In this document: piece by piece, positions 28,129 to 41,414 of the stretch
Layout of the letters: every line of letters begins with the position of its first letter
Numbering within the stretch: position 1 is the first letter of the stretch
Assembly (NCBI RefSeq): GCF_000498575.2
Contig: NZ_AWSQ01000001.1
Span: 546,859 to 610,858, forward strand
From: Pseudomonas taeanensis MS-3
GTDB lineage: Bacteria > Pseudomonadota > Gammaproteobacteria > Pseudomonadales > Pseudomonadaceae
Direction: 5' to 3'
Length of the DNA: 64,000 nucleotides
The notes under the pieces: model-generated
The model's database searches: none
What the model was told of the DNA's origin: nothing
Seen by the model: the letters and a program-made list of their open reading frames with translations, nothing else
Made by a program: the position numbers and the translations under genes

Positions 28129-28344
28129 ACTGGCAACCTCAATAAAACTGCGGAAATCACAATCGCCCGACGTGGCAGGTGCTCTGGGCAGGTTGTTACA
28201 TACCCTAAGTGGACACTCGCCGCGAACCTTCGGTCACCACGCGTCCTTCCAATAGTCACCCGCGCCCCCAGATACAACCCTGCCAGGAGATGCTCAACAG
28301 CAGCCCCTGGCAGTATTGTCGGCGCACCAGGCAAGCGCCGCAGT

Positions 28345-28509
28345 CTAGTGGTCTGGGTGGCAAGTTCACCTTAGTCAAGTTCAGCGAGTGAGGCCCCGGT
28401 ACTGCGTTGCCGCTCCTCGCCATAGCCTGCTATGACTCGTCGCAGCGTCTGGTCTCGGAACCTCAACCATCCGAACTTGAGTTAACCAACTATCCGTACA
28501 GCCCACCAG
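28345..28509 (+). repeat. MITE-like 165-bp repeat, copy A
   Basis: This copy begins CTAGTGG and ends CCCACCAG, the same terminal inverted repeat as the copies at 46472-46635 (reverse) and 47413-47576 (direct). All three share long runs such as ACTGCGTTGCC, CTCGTCGCAGCG, TCTCGGAACCTCA and CATCCGAACTTGAGTTAACC. The whole element folds as a long imperfect palindrome centred on CCATAGC..GCTATG. It lies downstream of the porin gene. The rest of the interval 28129-28528 holds only a small hairpin (arms 28280-28287 and 28306-28313). Confidence 0.85.
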
Positions 28510-28528
28510 TCGCTAGCGTAACTGGCGG

Positions 28529-29811
<1,283 letters not shown>

Positions 29812-29968
29812 GTGTGAGGTGCTTCGGATAACCGCCGAAGCGACGGGTTGTTGCGGGTTATTCAGGCGCACAGCCTCCCTACCGAGCGGCGAATCGCTCG
29901 GCTTTGCGCACATGTAATGACTTGAGGGGGACGCTGCCGCGTTTTACTTCAGGCTTGGCGGCGTCCTA

Positions 29969-31633
29969 TCAGCCACGATGACGACCGCGGAAGAAGTCGA
30001 TCAAACCCTGGGTCGAGCCATCTTCGGCGGCACCTGTGTCGCTGCCGACCAGACGTGAATACACGCCCTTGCCCAGCTGCTTGCCCAGTTCCACGCCCCA
30101 CTGATCGAAGGCGTTGGTGCCCCAGATCACGCTCTGGGCGAACACCTTGTGCTCATAGAGCGCAATCAAGGCGCCGAGCCGGCGCGGACTGACCCGTTCC
30201 ATCACCAGGGTGTTGCTCGGCCGGTTGCCCGGGACCACCTTGTGTGCTGCCAGGCGCTGCACCTCGTCTTCGCCCAGGCCCTGGTCACGCAGCTCCCGCT
30301 CGGCCTCATGCAGGGTCTTGCCGAGCATCAATGCCTGGCTCTGCGACAGGCAGTTGGCGAACAGCCACTGGTGGTGATCGGCGACCGGGTTATAGCTGCT
30401 CACCGGCACGATGAAATCCGCCGGAATCAGCTGGGTGCCCTGGTGCAGTAACTGGTGATAGGCGTGCTGGCCGTTGCAACCGACCCCGCCCCAGATCACC
30501 GGGCCGGTTTGGAAATCCACGGCGCTGCCGTCCTGACGCACGCGCTTGCCGTTGGACTCCATGTCCAGTTGCTGCAGGTGCTTGGTGATATTGCGCAAAT
30601 AGTGGTCGTACGGCAGGATCGCCTGGCTCTGCGCGCCCCAGAAATTGCCATACCAGATGCCCAGCAAGGCCAGCAGTACTGGCATGTTGCGTTCGAACGG
30701 CGCGTTCTGGAAGTGCTGGTCCATGCGGTAGGCACCGGACAGCAGCTCCTTGAAGTTGGACATGCCGATCGACATGGCGATGGGCATGCCGATTGCCGAC
30801 CACAGCGAGTAGCGACCACCGACCCAGTCCCACATCGGCAGAATGTTCTCCTCGCGAATGCCGAAGGCCACTGCCGCGGGCGTATTGCTCGACACCGCGA
30901 TGAAGTGGCGGTGCAGCTCGCCCTCGGTGCCGCCCTGGGCCAGATACCAGCCGCGCGCCGCCTGGGCGTTCTTCAGGGTTTCCAGGGTATTGAAGGTTTT
31001 CGACGAGACAATGAACAGGGTGGTTTCCGCGCGCAGCTTGGCCGACAGCTCATGGAACTCGCTACCATCGATATTGGCCAGATAATGGCAGCGCACACCG
31101 CGCTGGGCGAAAGGCAAGAGGGCTTCGGATACCAGCTGCGGTCCGAGGAAGGAGCCGCCGATGCCGATGTTGACCACATCGGTGATCGGCTTTTCGCTGT
31201 AGCCACGCCACAGGCCGTCATGCACACGGCCAACCAACTCGGTCATTTGATTGAGCACGCGATGCACCTCGGGCATCACATCCACCCCATCGACCAGCAC
31301 CTTGTCGCCAATCGGTCGGCGTAGAGCCGTATGCAGGGCCGGGCGACGCTCCGAAGCGTTGACCAGCGCACCGTCGTACAACGCGTGAATCGCACGCTCC
31401 AGACCCGCTTCGCGCGCCAGACCGACCAGCAACTCGCGGGTCTGGGTGGTGATCAGGTTTTTCGAGTAGTCGAGGAACAGCCCGCAGTCTTTAAGGGAGA
31501 ATTCGTCGAAACGCTCAGGCTGCTCGGCGAATGCCTCGCGCATGCTGAAACTGCCAAGGCTCTCGCGGTGCGCAGCGAGGGCCTGCCAACTGGGCAACTG
31601 GGTAACATCGAACGGTGACTGGGGGTACTGCAT
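29969..31633 (-). CDS. pgi: Glucose-6-phosphate isomerase
   Basis: This 554-residue enzyme interconverts fructose-6-P and glucose-6-P. The ATG at 31633 follows AGGAG at 5 bases; the frame is open further upstream without a better site. Family signatures are visible: [68 protein letters not shown] and [14 protein letters not shown]. It lies 50 bp after the fructokinase gene, in the same direction. This supplies the step needed to send mannitol-derived fructose-6-P into the Entner-Doudoroff pathway. Confidence 0.96.
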   Translation of the reverse strand: MQYPQSPFDVTQLPSWQALAAHRESLGSFSMREAFAEQPERFDEFSLKDCGLFLDYSKNLITTQTRELLVGLAREAGLERAIHALYDGALVNASERRPALHTALRRPIGDKVLVDGVDVMPEVHRVLNQMTELVGRVHDGLWRGYSEKPITDVVNIGIGGSFLGPQLVSEALLPFAQRGVRCHYLANIDGSEFHELSAKLRAETTLFIVSSKTFNTLETLKNAQAARGWYLAQGGTEGELHRHFIAVSSNTPAAVAFGIREENILPMWDWVGGRYSLWSAIGMPIAMSIGMSNFKELLSGAYRMDQHFQNAPFERNMPVLLALLGIWYGNFWGAQSQAILPYDHYLRNITKHLQQLDMESNGKRVRQDGSAVDFQTGPVIWGGVGCNGQHAYHQLLHQGTQLIPADFIVPVSSYNPVADHHQWLFANCLSQSQALMLGKTLHEAERELRDQGLGEDEVQRLAAHKVVPGNRPSNTLVMERVSPRRLGALIALYEHKVFAQSVIWGTNAFDQWGVELGKQLGKGVYSRLVGSDTGAAEDGSTQGLIDFFRGRHRG

Positions 31634-31683
31634 AACGACTCCTGCGGACGTGGATGCAAAAAAGGGTGAGGCCGCGGCCTGGC

Positions 31684-32625
31684 TCATGGCTGTTCCAGCT
31701 CATGGGCGTAGGGCAGATCCGGCCCGACCCGCGAGCAGGTCACTGCGGCTGCGCGGACGGCGTAGCCGAGCATTGCCTCGATGTGCCCGCGGGACAGCTC
31801 GGCCAGCGCCGCCGGGCTGTCCAGCCCATAGCGGGCCAGGTAGGCGAGCAGCGCGGCCTGGAAGGTGTCACCGGCGCCGACGGTATCGCGGGTCTGCACC
31901 GCCTGCGCCGGCACCGACCAATGCCCGTGCTGGCGGCTGTGCACGCTGGCACCGTCGCTGCCGTGGGTGAGGAACACCAGCTGACAACGCTGACCGAGCC
32001 ACTGGCTGACGACCTCCTCGGGCTTGCGCTGCGGGTAGAGCAGCGCCAGGTCTTCCTCGCTGACCTTGATCAGGTGCGCCTGGGCGGCGAATGCCTCGAT
32101 GCGCTGGCGCCACAGTTCGATACTGGGCTCGACGCCGAGGCGCACATTGGGGTCGAGGCTGATCAGGCGCTGATCGCACTCGCGCCGCACCAGTTCGAAC
32201 AGGGTATCGGCGATGGGCGTCACCACCAGGGAGTAAGAGCCGACATGGATGCCGCGCACCTGCGTATCGAGTGCCGGCAGATGCTCAGTGCGCAGCTGCC
32301 GATCGGCGCAGCCCTCGCCGCGAAAGCTGTAGTGCGGCACGCCCTGGGCATCCACAGCGACCATCGCCAGGGTGGTTGGCGCGTCGCTGTCGACCAGATA
32401 GCGCTCGCTCACGCCTTCCTCCTGCAACACCCGGCGCAGCCGGGCACCGAGGAAGTCGCTGGACATCCCGGCGAACAGGGCCGAGTCGCTGCCCAGACGG
32501 CGCAAACCGACCGCCACATTGAACGGCGAGCCGCCGGCAATCGCCTGCAAATCCAGCTGACTGCTGCGCGCGCCGGCCGCCAGGCTGAAGACATCGAACA
32601 GGGCTTCACCACACACTAGATACAT
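31684..32625 (-). CDS. mtlZ: Fructokinase (PfkB family, MtlZ)
   Basis: This 313-residue kinase phosphorylates fructose made by mannitol dehydrogenase. The start is ATG at 32625 with GGAG upstream (GAAGCGGAGACGGTTATG). PfkB motifs are [21 protein letters not shown] near the N-terminus and [21 protein letters not shown], which holds the catalytic Asp. It is homologous to MtlZ of P. fluorescens by position and size. Confidence 0.93.
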   Translation of the reverse strand: MYLVCGEALFDVFSLAAGARSSQLDLQAIAGGSPFNVAVGLRRLGSDSALFAGMSSDFLGARLRRVLQEEGVSERYLVDSDAPTTLAMVAVDAQGVPHYSFRGEGCADRQLRTEHLPALDTQVRGIHVGSYSLVVTPIADTLFELVRRECDQRLISLDPNVRLGVEPSIELWRQRIEAFAAQAHLIKVSEEDLALLYPQRKPEEVVSQWLGQRCQLVFLTHGSDGASVHSRQHGHWSVPAQAVQTRDTVGAGDTFQAALLAYLARYGLDSPAALAELSRGHIEAMLGYAVRAAAVTCSRVGPDLPYAHELEQP

Positions 32626-32716
32626 AACCGTCTCCGCTTCGGGGAAAGGCGCCGCAGCGCACAGGACATTCAGGTTCGGCGTAGCGCGTCTGGCTGGCAG
32701 ACCCGCCGCCGGGTAT

Positions 32717-34201
32717 TTATTGCAGCTGCTGCACCTGCTCGCGATAGCGCTGGTACACCACCTCATAGCGCGCACTGCGTTCAGGGTCCGGCTCGGTTGC
32801 GCAGCTCTCATCGAGGCTGACGCAGGTCGCACACAACTCGTCCAGGCTGGTGCTGCGCCCCTGTTCACGCGCCAGGCTCCAGGCCGCCTGAATCGCCGCA
32901 CCGAGCGCCGCCGCCTCGGTATGCCGCGGACAGACCAGCGGGGTGGCCATGATGTCGGCGACGATCTGTCGCCATATCGGACTATTAGCGCCGCCACCGA
33001 TCAAGCGGATGCTGCGGCATTCGATACCGCTGGCGCGCAACAGATCGAGGCCATAGCGCAGGCCGAAGCTGGTGCCTTCGACCACCGCCCGGCAGAGGTT
33101 GGCGCGGGTCAGGTTGTCGCTGGTCATGCCGAACAGGCTGGCGCTGGCATTCGGCAATGGCGGCACCCGTTCGCCATTGAGGAACGGCAACATCAGCAGC
33201 CCCTCGGCGCCGATCGGCGCTTGTGTCACCAGGGCGCCGAAGCTGGCCAGGTCCAGCTCCAGCAATTGCTGGATGGCGCCCGTGGCGTTGGTCAGGTTCA
33301 TGGTGCAGATCAACGGCAGCCAGCCGCCGGAAGACGAGCAGAAACTGGCGACCTGCGGCTGCTGGCTGACCTGCGGTTGCTCGGCATAGGCGTACAGAGT
33401 GCCGGATGTGCCCAGGCTCATGGTGATCGCACCGGGGCGGATGTTGCCGGTGCCGATGGCCCCCATCATGTTGTCACCACCGCCGCTGGCCACCAGCGCA
33501 CGCGGGTTGAGCCCCAGGCGCTGGGCGACTTGCGGGCGCAGCGGGCCGAGGCAGCGACCTGACTCGATGAGCTCCGGCAGGGCCGCCACCAAGCGCCCCG
33601 ACGGATCGATATGCTCGAGCAAGGCGCTATCCCAGCGGCGCCGACGCACATCGAAATAGCCGGTGCCGGAAGCATCGCCATACTCGCTGCAGTAACGGCC
33701 GCTCAGCCAGTAGTTGAGGTAGTCGTGGGGCAGCAGGATATGGGCGATGCGCGCGAAGACGTCAGGGTGCTGCTCCTGGGTCCAGAGCAGTTTGGACACC
33801 GTGTAACCAGGCGCGATGGCCACGCCCAGACGCTCCAGCGAACCCGCCTCGCCGCCTAGGTAGTCGAGCAGGCGCTGATTCTGCGGCGCCGATTCGGTAT
33901 CGCACCACAACTTGGCCGGCCGCAACACCTCGCCCTGCTCATCGAGCAACACCAGGCCGTGCTGTTGACCGGACACACCGACCGCGAGAATGGCGCTGCC
34001 GGGCACCCCGGCCTGCTCCAGGGCGGCGCGGGTGGCCTGCTCGAACGCCAGCAGCCAATCGGCCGGCTGCTGCTCGCGCTTGCCGTTAGCCGCGCTGATC
34101 AGCCGGTGCGCGGCACTGCCTTCGCCGAGTACCCGGCCGCTGTCGGCGTCCAGCACCAGCGCCTTGGTGCCCTGGGTTCCGCAATCGATGCCTAGAAACA
34201 T
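32717..34201 (-). CDS. mtlY: Xylulokinase (MtlY)
   Basis: This 494-residue FGGY kinase phosphorylates xylulose or related ketoses from polyol oxidation. The N-terminal ATP-binding FLGIDCGTQGTKALVLD, GVSGQQHGLVLLD, and the C-terminal GGGANSPIWRQIVADIMATPL are typical of XylB. It fits MtlY of the mannitol/arabitol operon. The ribosome site (GGGATC) is weak, and a 14-residue open frame with a strong site lies just upstream. Confidence 0.92.
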   Translation of the reverse strand: MFLGIDCGTQGTKALVLDADSGRVLGEGSAAHRLISAANGKREQQPADWLLAFEQATRAALEQAGVPGSAILAVGVSGQQHGLVLLDEQGEVLRPAKLWCDTESAPQNQRLLDYLGGEAGSLERLGVAIAPGYTVSKLLWTQEQHPDVFARIAHILLPHDYLNYWLSGRYCSEYGDASGTGYFDVRRRRWDSALLEHIDPSGRLVAALPELIESGRCLGPLRPQVAQRLGLNPRALVASGGGDNMMGAIGTGNIRPGAITMSLGTSGTLYAYAEQPQVSQQPQVASFCSSSGGWLPLICTMNLTNATGAIQQLLELDLASFGALVTQAPIGAEGLLMLPFLNGERVPPLPNASASLFGMTSDNLTRANLCRAVVEGTSFGLRYGLDLLRASGIECRSIRLIGGGANSPIWRQIVADIMATPLVCPRHTEAAALGAAIQAAWSLAREQGRSTSLDELCATCVSLDESCATEPDPERSARYEVVYQRYREQVQQLQ

Positions 34202-34221
34202 ACGCGTCTGATCCCGTGAAT

Positions 34222-34266
34222 TCAGCCCAGGCTCTGCACTTTCAGTTGTTCGAGCAGGCTGGACAT
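34222..34266 (-). CDS. Possible 14-residue leader peptide upstream of mtlY
   Basis: An ATG at 34264-34266 (minus strand) follows AGGAG at 7 bases and opens MSSLLEQLKVQSLG with a TGA at 34222-34224. It begins 18 bp after the mtlD stop and ends 20 bp before the mtlY start. mtlY itself has only a weak ribosome site, so translation of this peptide could deliver ribosomes to it. It could equally be a degenerate remnant. No family is recognisable. Confidence 0.4.
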   Translation of the reverse strand: MSSLLEQLKVQSLG

Positions 34267-34284
34267 ATGGGGGCTCCTGGTGGC

Positions 34285-35757
34285 TTAACCGAGCAGGGTT
34301 TGCAGGGTGGCGCTCACGCCCTGGCTGCGCAGGCTGTCAAGGTTGCGCTGGAAGGCCGCAACGAACGCCGCCGACTGCGGGATCGCCGTGCCGAAGATCG
34401 CTTCGGCCCCCAGCAGCTTGACGCTGATCTGCTCACGCTCGGCGACCAGCGCCTGGCAATAGTCTGCACGCGGATCGACGATGTTGAAGCGCTCACCACG
34501 CTCATCGACGCCTTCGAGGTACAGCGCCCAGGCCGCTATCACCAGCGCGACCCGCTCCAGCGGGCGACCGTCGGCGATCAGCCGGTTGAGGGTCGGCACG
34601 ATGAACTTGGGCAGCTTCGACGAACCATCGGAGCAGATCCGCTCCAGTTGATCGGCGATGGCCTGGTTGGAGAAACGCTCGATCAGCGTGTCCTTGTACA
34701 CATCCAGGTCGATACCCGGCACCGGCGCCAGTTGCGGGGTGACATCCAGGTCCATGAAGGTCCGCACGAAACGCCGTAGCAACGGATCGTTCATGGTCTC
34801 GTGCGCGAAGCGATAACCCTTGAGAAAGCCCAGGTAAGTCAGCGCCAGATGGCTGCCGTTGAGCAGCTTGATCTTCATCTCTTCGTAGGGCGTGACGTCG
34901 TCGGTGAACTGCACCCCGACCTTTTCCCAGGCCGGCCGACCGTTGACGAACTTGTCCTCCAGCACCCACTGCACGAAGGGCTCGCAGACCACCGGCCAGG
35001 CGTCCTCGATGCCGTGGCGCTCGGCCAGTTGCTGGCGGTGCGCGTCACTGGTCATGGGGGTGATGCGGTCGACCATGGCATTGGGGAAACTGACGTTGGC
35101 CTCGATCCAGGCCGCCAATTCGGGGTCGGCCAGGCGAGCGAAGCTGAGCAGCGCCTTGCGCGTCACCGCACCGTTGTGCGGCAGGTTATCGCAGGACATC
35201 AGGGTGAAGGCCGGGGTGCCGGCGGCGCGGCGCTTGGCCAAGGCCGTGCAGAGAAAGCCGAAGACGCTGCGCGGGGCCTCGGGATGGGCCAGGTCGTGCT
35301 GAATGTCGGGCAGCTCGGCGAGAAACTCGCCGCTGCTGTCGTCCATGCAGTAGCCGCCTTCGGTGATGGTCAGCGAGACGATGCGAATCGCCGGATCAGC
35401 CAGTTTGTCGATCAGCGCCTGCGGCGAATCCTCGGCCAGCAGCATGCCACTGATGGCGCCAACCACTTGCACCGCGTTGCGCGCGTCGTCACCCAGCTCG
35501 ACCAGGGTGTAGAGGTAGTCCTGCCCGGCCAGAGCATCGCGCATGGCGCGATCGGCACCGCGCAAGCCGACGCCACAGATGCTCCAGTCGAGGGCTTCGC
35601 CCTGGTTCATCAGGGCCTCGGTATAGAACGCCTCATGGGCGCGGTGGAAGCCGCCGACACCGATGTGGGCGATGCCCTGCTGGGTCGTGTCGGCACGGTA
35701 GGCGGGCAGCGCGATAGGCGCCGCCAGCTGTTCGAGATGCTGGCGATTGAGTTTCAT
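34285..35757 (-). CDS. mtlD: Mannitol 2-dehydrogenase (MtlD)
   Basis: This 490-residue long-chain polyol dehydrogenase oxidises D-mannitol to D-fructose with NAD. The N-terminal nucleotide-binding part reads HIGVGGFHRAHEAFYTEAL. The catalytic-lysine region reads MKIKLLNGSHLALTYLGFLKGY (family motif K-x4-N-x2-H). SFPNAMVDRITPMTS is conserved as well. It fits MtlD of P. fluorescens in size. A good ribosome site (TTAGGAAGC) precedes the ATG. Confidence 0.96.
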   Translation of the reverse strand: MKLNRQHLEQLAAPIALPAYRADTTQQGIAHIGVGGFHRAHEAFYTEALMNQGEALDWSICGVGLRGADRAMRDALAGQDYLYTLVELGDDARNAVQVVGAISGMLLAEDSPQALIDKLADPAIRIVSLTITEGGYCMDDSSGEFLAELPDIQHDLAHPEAPRSVFGFLCTALAKRRAAGTPAFTLMSCDNLPHNGAVTRKALLSFARLADPELAAWIEANVSFPNAMVDRITPMTSDAHRQQLAERHGIEDAWPVVCEPFVQWVLEDKFVNGRPAWEKVGVQFTDDVTPYEEMKIKLLNGSHLALTYLGFLKGYRFAHETMNDPLLRRFVRTFMDLDVTPQLAPVPGIDLDVYKDTLIERFSNQAIADQLERICSDGSSKLPKFIVPTLNRLIADGRPLERVALVIAAWALYLEGVDERGERFNIVDPRADYCQALVAEREQISVKLLGAEAIFGTAIPQSAAFVAAFQRNLDSLRSQGVSATLQTLLG

Positions 35758-35789
35758 CTGAGCTTCCTAAGCGGGTCTGACGGGCGGCC

Positions 35790-36893
<1,104 letters not shown>

Positions 36894-36908
36894 GGGAAAA
36901 TCCTCTTG

Positions 36909-37742
36909 TTACTTGACTGCGCCGAAGGACAGGCCGCGTACGAGTTGTTTTTGGCTGATCCAGCCGAAGATCAGGATGGGCGCACAAGCCAGGGTCGAAA
37001 CCGCCGAGAGCTTGGCCCAGAACAGGCCTTCTGGACTGGAGTAGGAAGCGACCAGCGCGGTGAGCGGGGCGGCGGCCGAGGAGGTCAGGTTGAGCGACCA
37101 GAACGCCTCGTTCCAGCACAGGATCAACGACAGCAACATGGTCGAGGCCAGGCCGCCGCGGGCGATCGGCAGCAGCACGCGGCCGATTTCCTGCAGGGTG
37201 GTGGCGCCGTCCAGGCGTGCGGCTTCGAGGATGTCGACGGGGATGTCCTTGAAGTAGGTGTAAATCATCCAGACCACGATCGGCAGGTTGATCAGGGTGT
37301 AGATGACGATCAGCGCGATGCGTGAATCGAGCAGGCCCAGGCTCTGGCAGATCAGGTAGATCGGCATCAGCACGCCCACCGGTGGCAGCATCTTGGTCGA
37401 CAGCATCCACAGCAGCGTGCGCTTGGTGTGGCGGCTCTCGAAGAACGCCATGGAGTAGGCCGCCGGCACCGCGATGAGCATGCACAGCAGGGTCGCCACG
37501 GAGGAAATCAGCAGCGAATTCCAGGCGAAGCTGAAGTAATCACTGCGCTCATTGATCAGCAGGTAGTTCTCCAGCGTCGGCATGAAGAAAAATTGCGGCG
37601 GCGTGGCGAACGCATCGATCTCGGTCTTGAAGCTGGTGAGGATCATCCACAGGATCGGGAAGAAAATCAGCGCGGCGATAGCCCAGGATGAAGTGCCGAC
37701 CAGCACACTCTGCAGGCGACGGGATTGTTTAAGCGTGAGCAT
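36909..37742 (-). CDS. mtlG: Polyol ABC transporter permease (MtlG)
   Basis: This 277-residue MalG-type permease has six helices. The EAA loop reads DILEAARLDGATTLQEIGRVLLP. ATG 37742 is preferred over an in-frame TTG two codons upstream, because GAGG sits 8 bases before the ATG. The Gly-rich C-terminus LVRGLSFGAVK is typical of MalG-type proteins. The start lies 13 bp after the end of mtlF. Confidence 0.94.
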   Translation of the reverse strand: MLTLKQSRRLQSVLVGTSSWAIAALIFFPILWMILTSFKTEIDAFATPPQFFFMPTLENYLLINERSDYFSFAWNSLLISSVATLLCMLIAVPAAYSMAFFESRHTKRTLLWMLSTKMLPPVGVLMPIYLICQSLGLLDSRIALIVIYTLINLPIVVWMIYTYFKDIPVDILEAARLDGATTLQEIGRVLLPIARGGLASTMLLSLILCWNEAFWSLNLTSSAAAPLTALVASYSSPEGLFWAKLSAVSTLACAPILIFGWISQKQLVRGLSFGAVK

Positions 37743-37755
37743 GATCAAAGCCTCA

Positions 37756-38685
37756 TTACTGGTTGGTGAGGTTCTTGCCGATCATCCGGATCAGCACGAT
37801 CGCCGCGAGGTTGGCGATGACCACTGCGATCAAGCCGCCAGCGGATGCCATGCCGACGTCGAACTGCAGCAGCGCATGGTTGTAGATCAGGTAGGCCAGG
37901 TTGGTGGACTCGAAACCGGGGCCGCCGCTGGTGGTGGTGAAGATTTCGGCGAACACCGAGAGCAGGAAGATCGTCTCGATCATCACCACCACGGCGATCG
38001 GCCGGGCCAGGTGCGGCAGGGTCAGGTGCCAGAAGATCGCAATGGGCCCGGCACCATCGAGGCGCGCGGCCTCCTTCTGATCCTGATCCAGCGACTGCAT
38101 GGCGGTCATCAGGATCAGGATGGCGAACGGCAGCCACTGCCAGGACACGATGAAGATGATCGACAGCAACGGATGCTGCGCCAGCCAGTCCACCGGTTGC
38201 GCGCCGAAGAACTTCCAGATGGCGGCGAGGATTCCGGAGACCGGATGGAAGATCAGGTTCTTCCACACCAGCGCACTGACCGTCGGCATGATGAAGAAGG
38301 GCGAAATCAGCAGCACCCGCACGATGCCCCGGCCCCAGAACTCACAGGCTTCCAGCAACGCGGCGATCAGCACGCCGAACACCACGCTGATCAGCAGTAC
38401 GCTGCCGACCAGGGCCAGGGTATTGAGCGCACCCGGCATGAAACCAGCGTCGGTGAGGAAGTATTCGAAGTTCTCCAGACCGACGAACTGGTTCTCACCG
38501 GGGTACAACAGGTTGTAACGAATCAGCGAGAAATAGATGGTCATGCCCAGGGGGATGATCATCCATAGCAGCAGCAGGGCCACTGAAGGGCTGACCAGAA
38601 ACCAGCCAGGCTTGAGCGAGCGGCGCTTACCGCCGGCAGCCGCGGGCGCACTTTTCAGGTGCGTGTCGAGGGTCGAAGTAGTCAT
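37756..38685 (-). CDS. mtlF: Polyol ABC transporter permease (MtlF)
   Basis: This 309-residue MalF-type permease has six helices after a cytosolic N-terminus (MTTSTLDTHLKSAPAAAGGK). The EAA loop reads DQDQKEAARLDGAGPIAIFWHLTLPHLAR. The start ATG at 38685 follows GGAG. It pairs with MtlG to form the membrane channel. Confidence 0.94.
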   Translation of the reverse strand: MTTSTLDTHLKSAPAAAGGKRRSLKPGWFLVSPSVALLLLWMIIPLGMTIYFSLIRYNLLYPGENQFVGLENFEYFLTDAGFMPGALNTLALVGSVLLISVVFGVLIAALLEACEFWGRGIVRVLLISPFFIMPTVSALVWKNLIFHPVSGILAAIWKFFGAQPVDWLAQHPLLSIIFIVSWQWLPFAILILMTAMQSLDQDQKEAARLDGAGPIAIFWHLTLPHLARPIAVVVMIETIFLLSVFAEIFTTTSGGPGFESTNLAYLIYNHALLQFDVGMASAGGLIAVVIANLAAIVLIRMIGKNLTNQ

Positions 38686-38777
38686 GGCGACTCCGTGTTG
38701 ATTCGGCAAGAACAGACGGTCGGACACCGGCATTCAGGGCTGTATGCGCGGTGCCTGGACGGCCTATGGGAGGTGGG

Positions 38778-40088
<1,311 letters not shown>

Positions 40089-40135
40089 TGTTTTGAACTC
40101 CTCTCCTGCGTCGCTACAGCGACCGGAGATCGATA

Positions 40136-40143
40136 TTGTTTTT
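40136..40143 (-). promoter_or_regulatory. Possible Crc/Hfq CA motif in mtlE leader
   Basis: On the minus strand the mtlE leader carries AAAAACAA, a match to AAnAANAA, about 47 bases upstream of the ATG. The same eight bases occur in the porin leader (29801-29808). A perfect 6-base hairpin (GTCGCT/AGCGAC) lies between it and the ribosome site. Confidence 0.45.
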
Positions 40144-40301
40144 GTATTAGTCGACCTGCATTACACCCCCAGAGTCAGCCTCGAACAAATCCTTGGCTGC
40201 ACCTAAACAGATACGTTTTTGCACTGAACAATCAGCGCGAAATCCAGAAACCCTGCTGCAGCTCAATAAAATCAGGCAAGCCCAGCAAGCTCACCGACAA
40301 A

Positions 40302-41207
40302 TCAGTACAGGTTTTGCTCGGTCAACCGCTGCGCCACCTGCTTGCGGTAGTCGGATGGCGTCATACCCTTGAGCGCATGGAAGCGTCGGTTGAAGTTGGA
40401 AATATTGCTGAAGCCGGACTCGAAACAGATCTCGGTCACTGGCATGTCGCTCTTGCTCAGCAGCTCGCAGGATTTGCTCACCCGCAGGCGATTGACGAAC
40501 TCGACGAAGCCGCGCCCGGTGGCGTGCTTGAAGAAGCGCGAGAAGTAGGTCGGGGTCATGCCCAGATACTCCGCTACCTCTTCCTGGCTCAGGTCCTGAG
40601 CATAGCGTTGGAAGATGTAGTCCACCGCGCGGTTGATGCGGTCGACATGCAGCTCATCAGCCGGTTGCGTGGGGAGCCGGCCGGAGAGCAGTTGGTAGTC
40701 CTCGCTGGCGGCCAGCAGCTCAAGGAGGATGAAGAAGTGGCCGAGGCGGGTGGCGCCTTGGGAGTCGGCGATCTTCTGCAGCAGCTGCCGCGCCTCGCGG
40801 ATGCAGCGCGGATCGCGGAACTCGATGCCGAACTGCGCCCGCGCCAGCAACGGTGCCAGGCTTTTCAGCTCGTCGAACACCGCGATGCCGCGGTCCAGTA
40901 CCTTGTCGGTGAAATTGACCAGCATGTCGCGCTCGGCGAAATCCTCGCCCTCGGCGGCCTGGCTGATCCAGTTGTGCGGCAGGTTAGGCCCGGTGAGGAA
41001 CAGGCTGTCCGGGGAAAAGTTGCCGATGTAATCGCCGATGAATACCTTGCCGGAACTGGCGACGATCAGGTGCAGCTCGTACTCCTTGTGGAAATGCCAA
41101 CGTACCAGCGGGCAGGGAAAGCCATGCTGACGATAGATCAGCGAGTGGCCTTCGTGATCATCCATCAACTCGAAGGAGGGGTCGGGTACACGGACTGTAC
41201 GGGTCAT
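40302..41207 (-). CDS. mtlR: AraC family activator of mannitol catabolism (MtlR)
   Basis: This 301-residue regulator has an N-terminal cupin-like sensing domain (RQHGFPCPLVRWHFHKEYELHLIV) and a C-terminal double helix-turn-helix (about 200-300): LSQEEVAEYLGMTPTYFSRFFKHATGRGFVEFVNRLRV and VTEICFESGFSNISNFNRRFHALKGMTPSDYR. It lies directly upstream of mtlE in the same direction. MtlR of P. fluorescens activates the equivalent operon with mannitol, sorbitol or arabitol as inducers. Confidence 0.94.
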   Translation of the reverse strand: MTRTVRVPDPSFELMDDHEGHSLIYRQHGFPCPLVRWHFHKEYELHLIVASSGKVFIGDYIGNFSPDSLFLTGPNLPHNWISQAAEGEDFAERDMLVNFTDKVLDRGIAVFDELKSLAPLLARAQFGIEFRDPRCIREARQLLQKIADSQGATRLGHFFILLELLAASEDYQLLSGRLPTQPADELHVDRINRAVDYIFQRYAQDLSQEEVAEYLGMTPTYFSRFFKHATGRGFVEFVNRLRVSKSCELLSKSDMPVTEICFESGFSNISNFNRRFHALKGMTPSDYRKQVAQRLTEQNLY

Positions 41208-41414
41208 GGTTCGCGGTCAATTTTTGGTGGCTCATGCTGCGCAGCAGAACGCGCCTGCGCTGGCTCGGAGCTCGCGGCGGAACACTGCATCCTGGCCAAG
41301 CCGGGCGACGGTGGATGGCAAGGCCTGCGTGCAGTGAAGTTTGTCAGCCTCAAGTATTAATTTAAGCACATCCAACACAGGCAGGGCAGGCACGTGTCGA
41401 ATGCTCCGCTGCGC

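Noticed and set aside
28129..28528. CRISPR-like or tRNA structures in the porin downstream region
   Set aside because: No regularly spaced repeats or cloverleaf fold were found. The palindromic content is explained by repeat copy A and a small hairpin.
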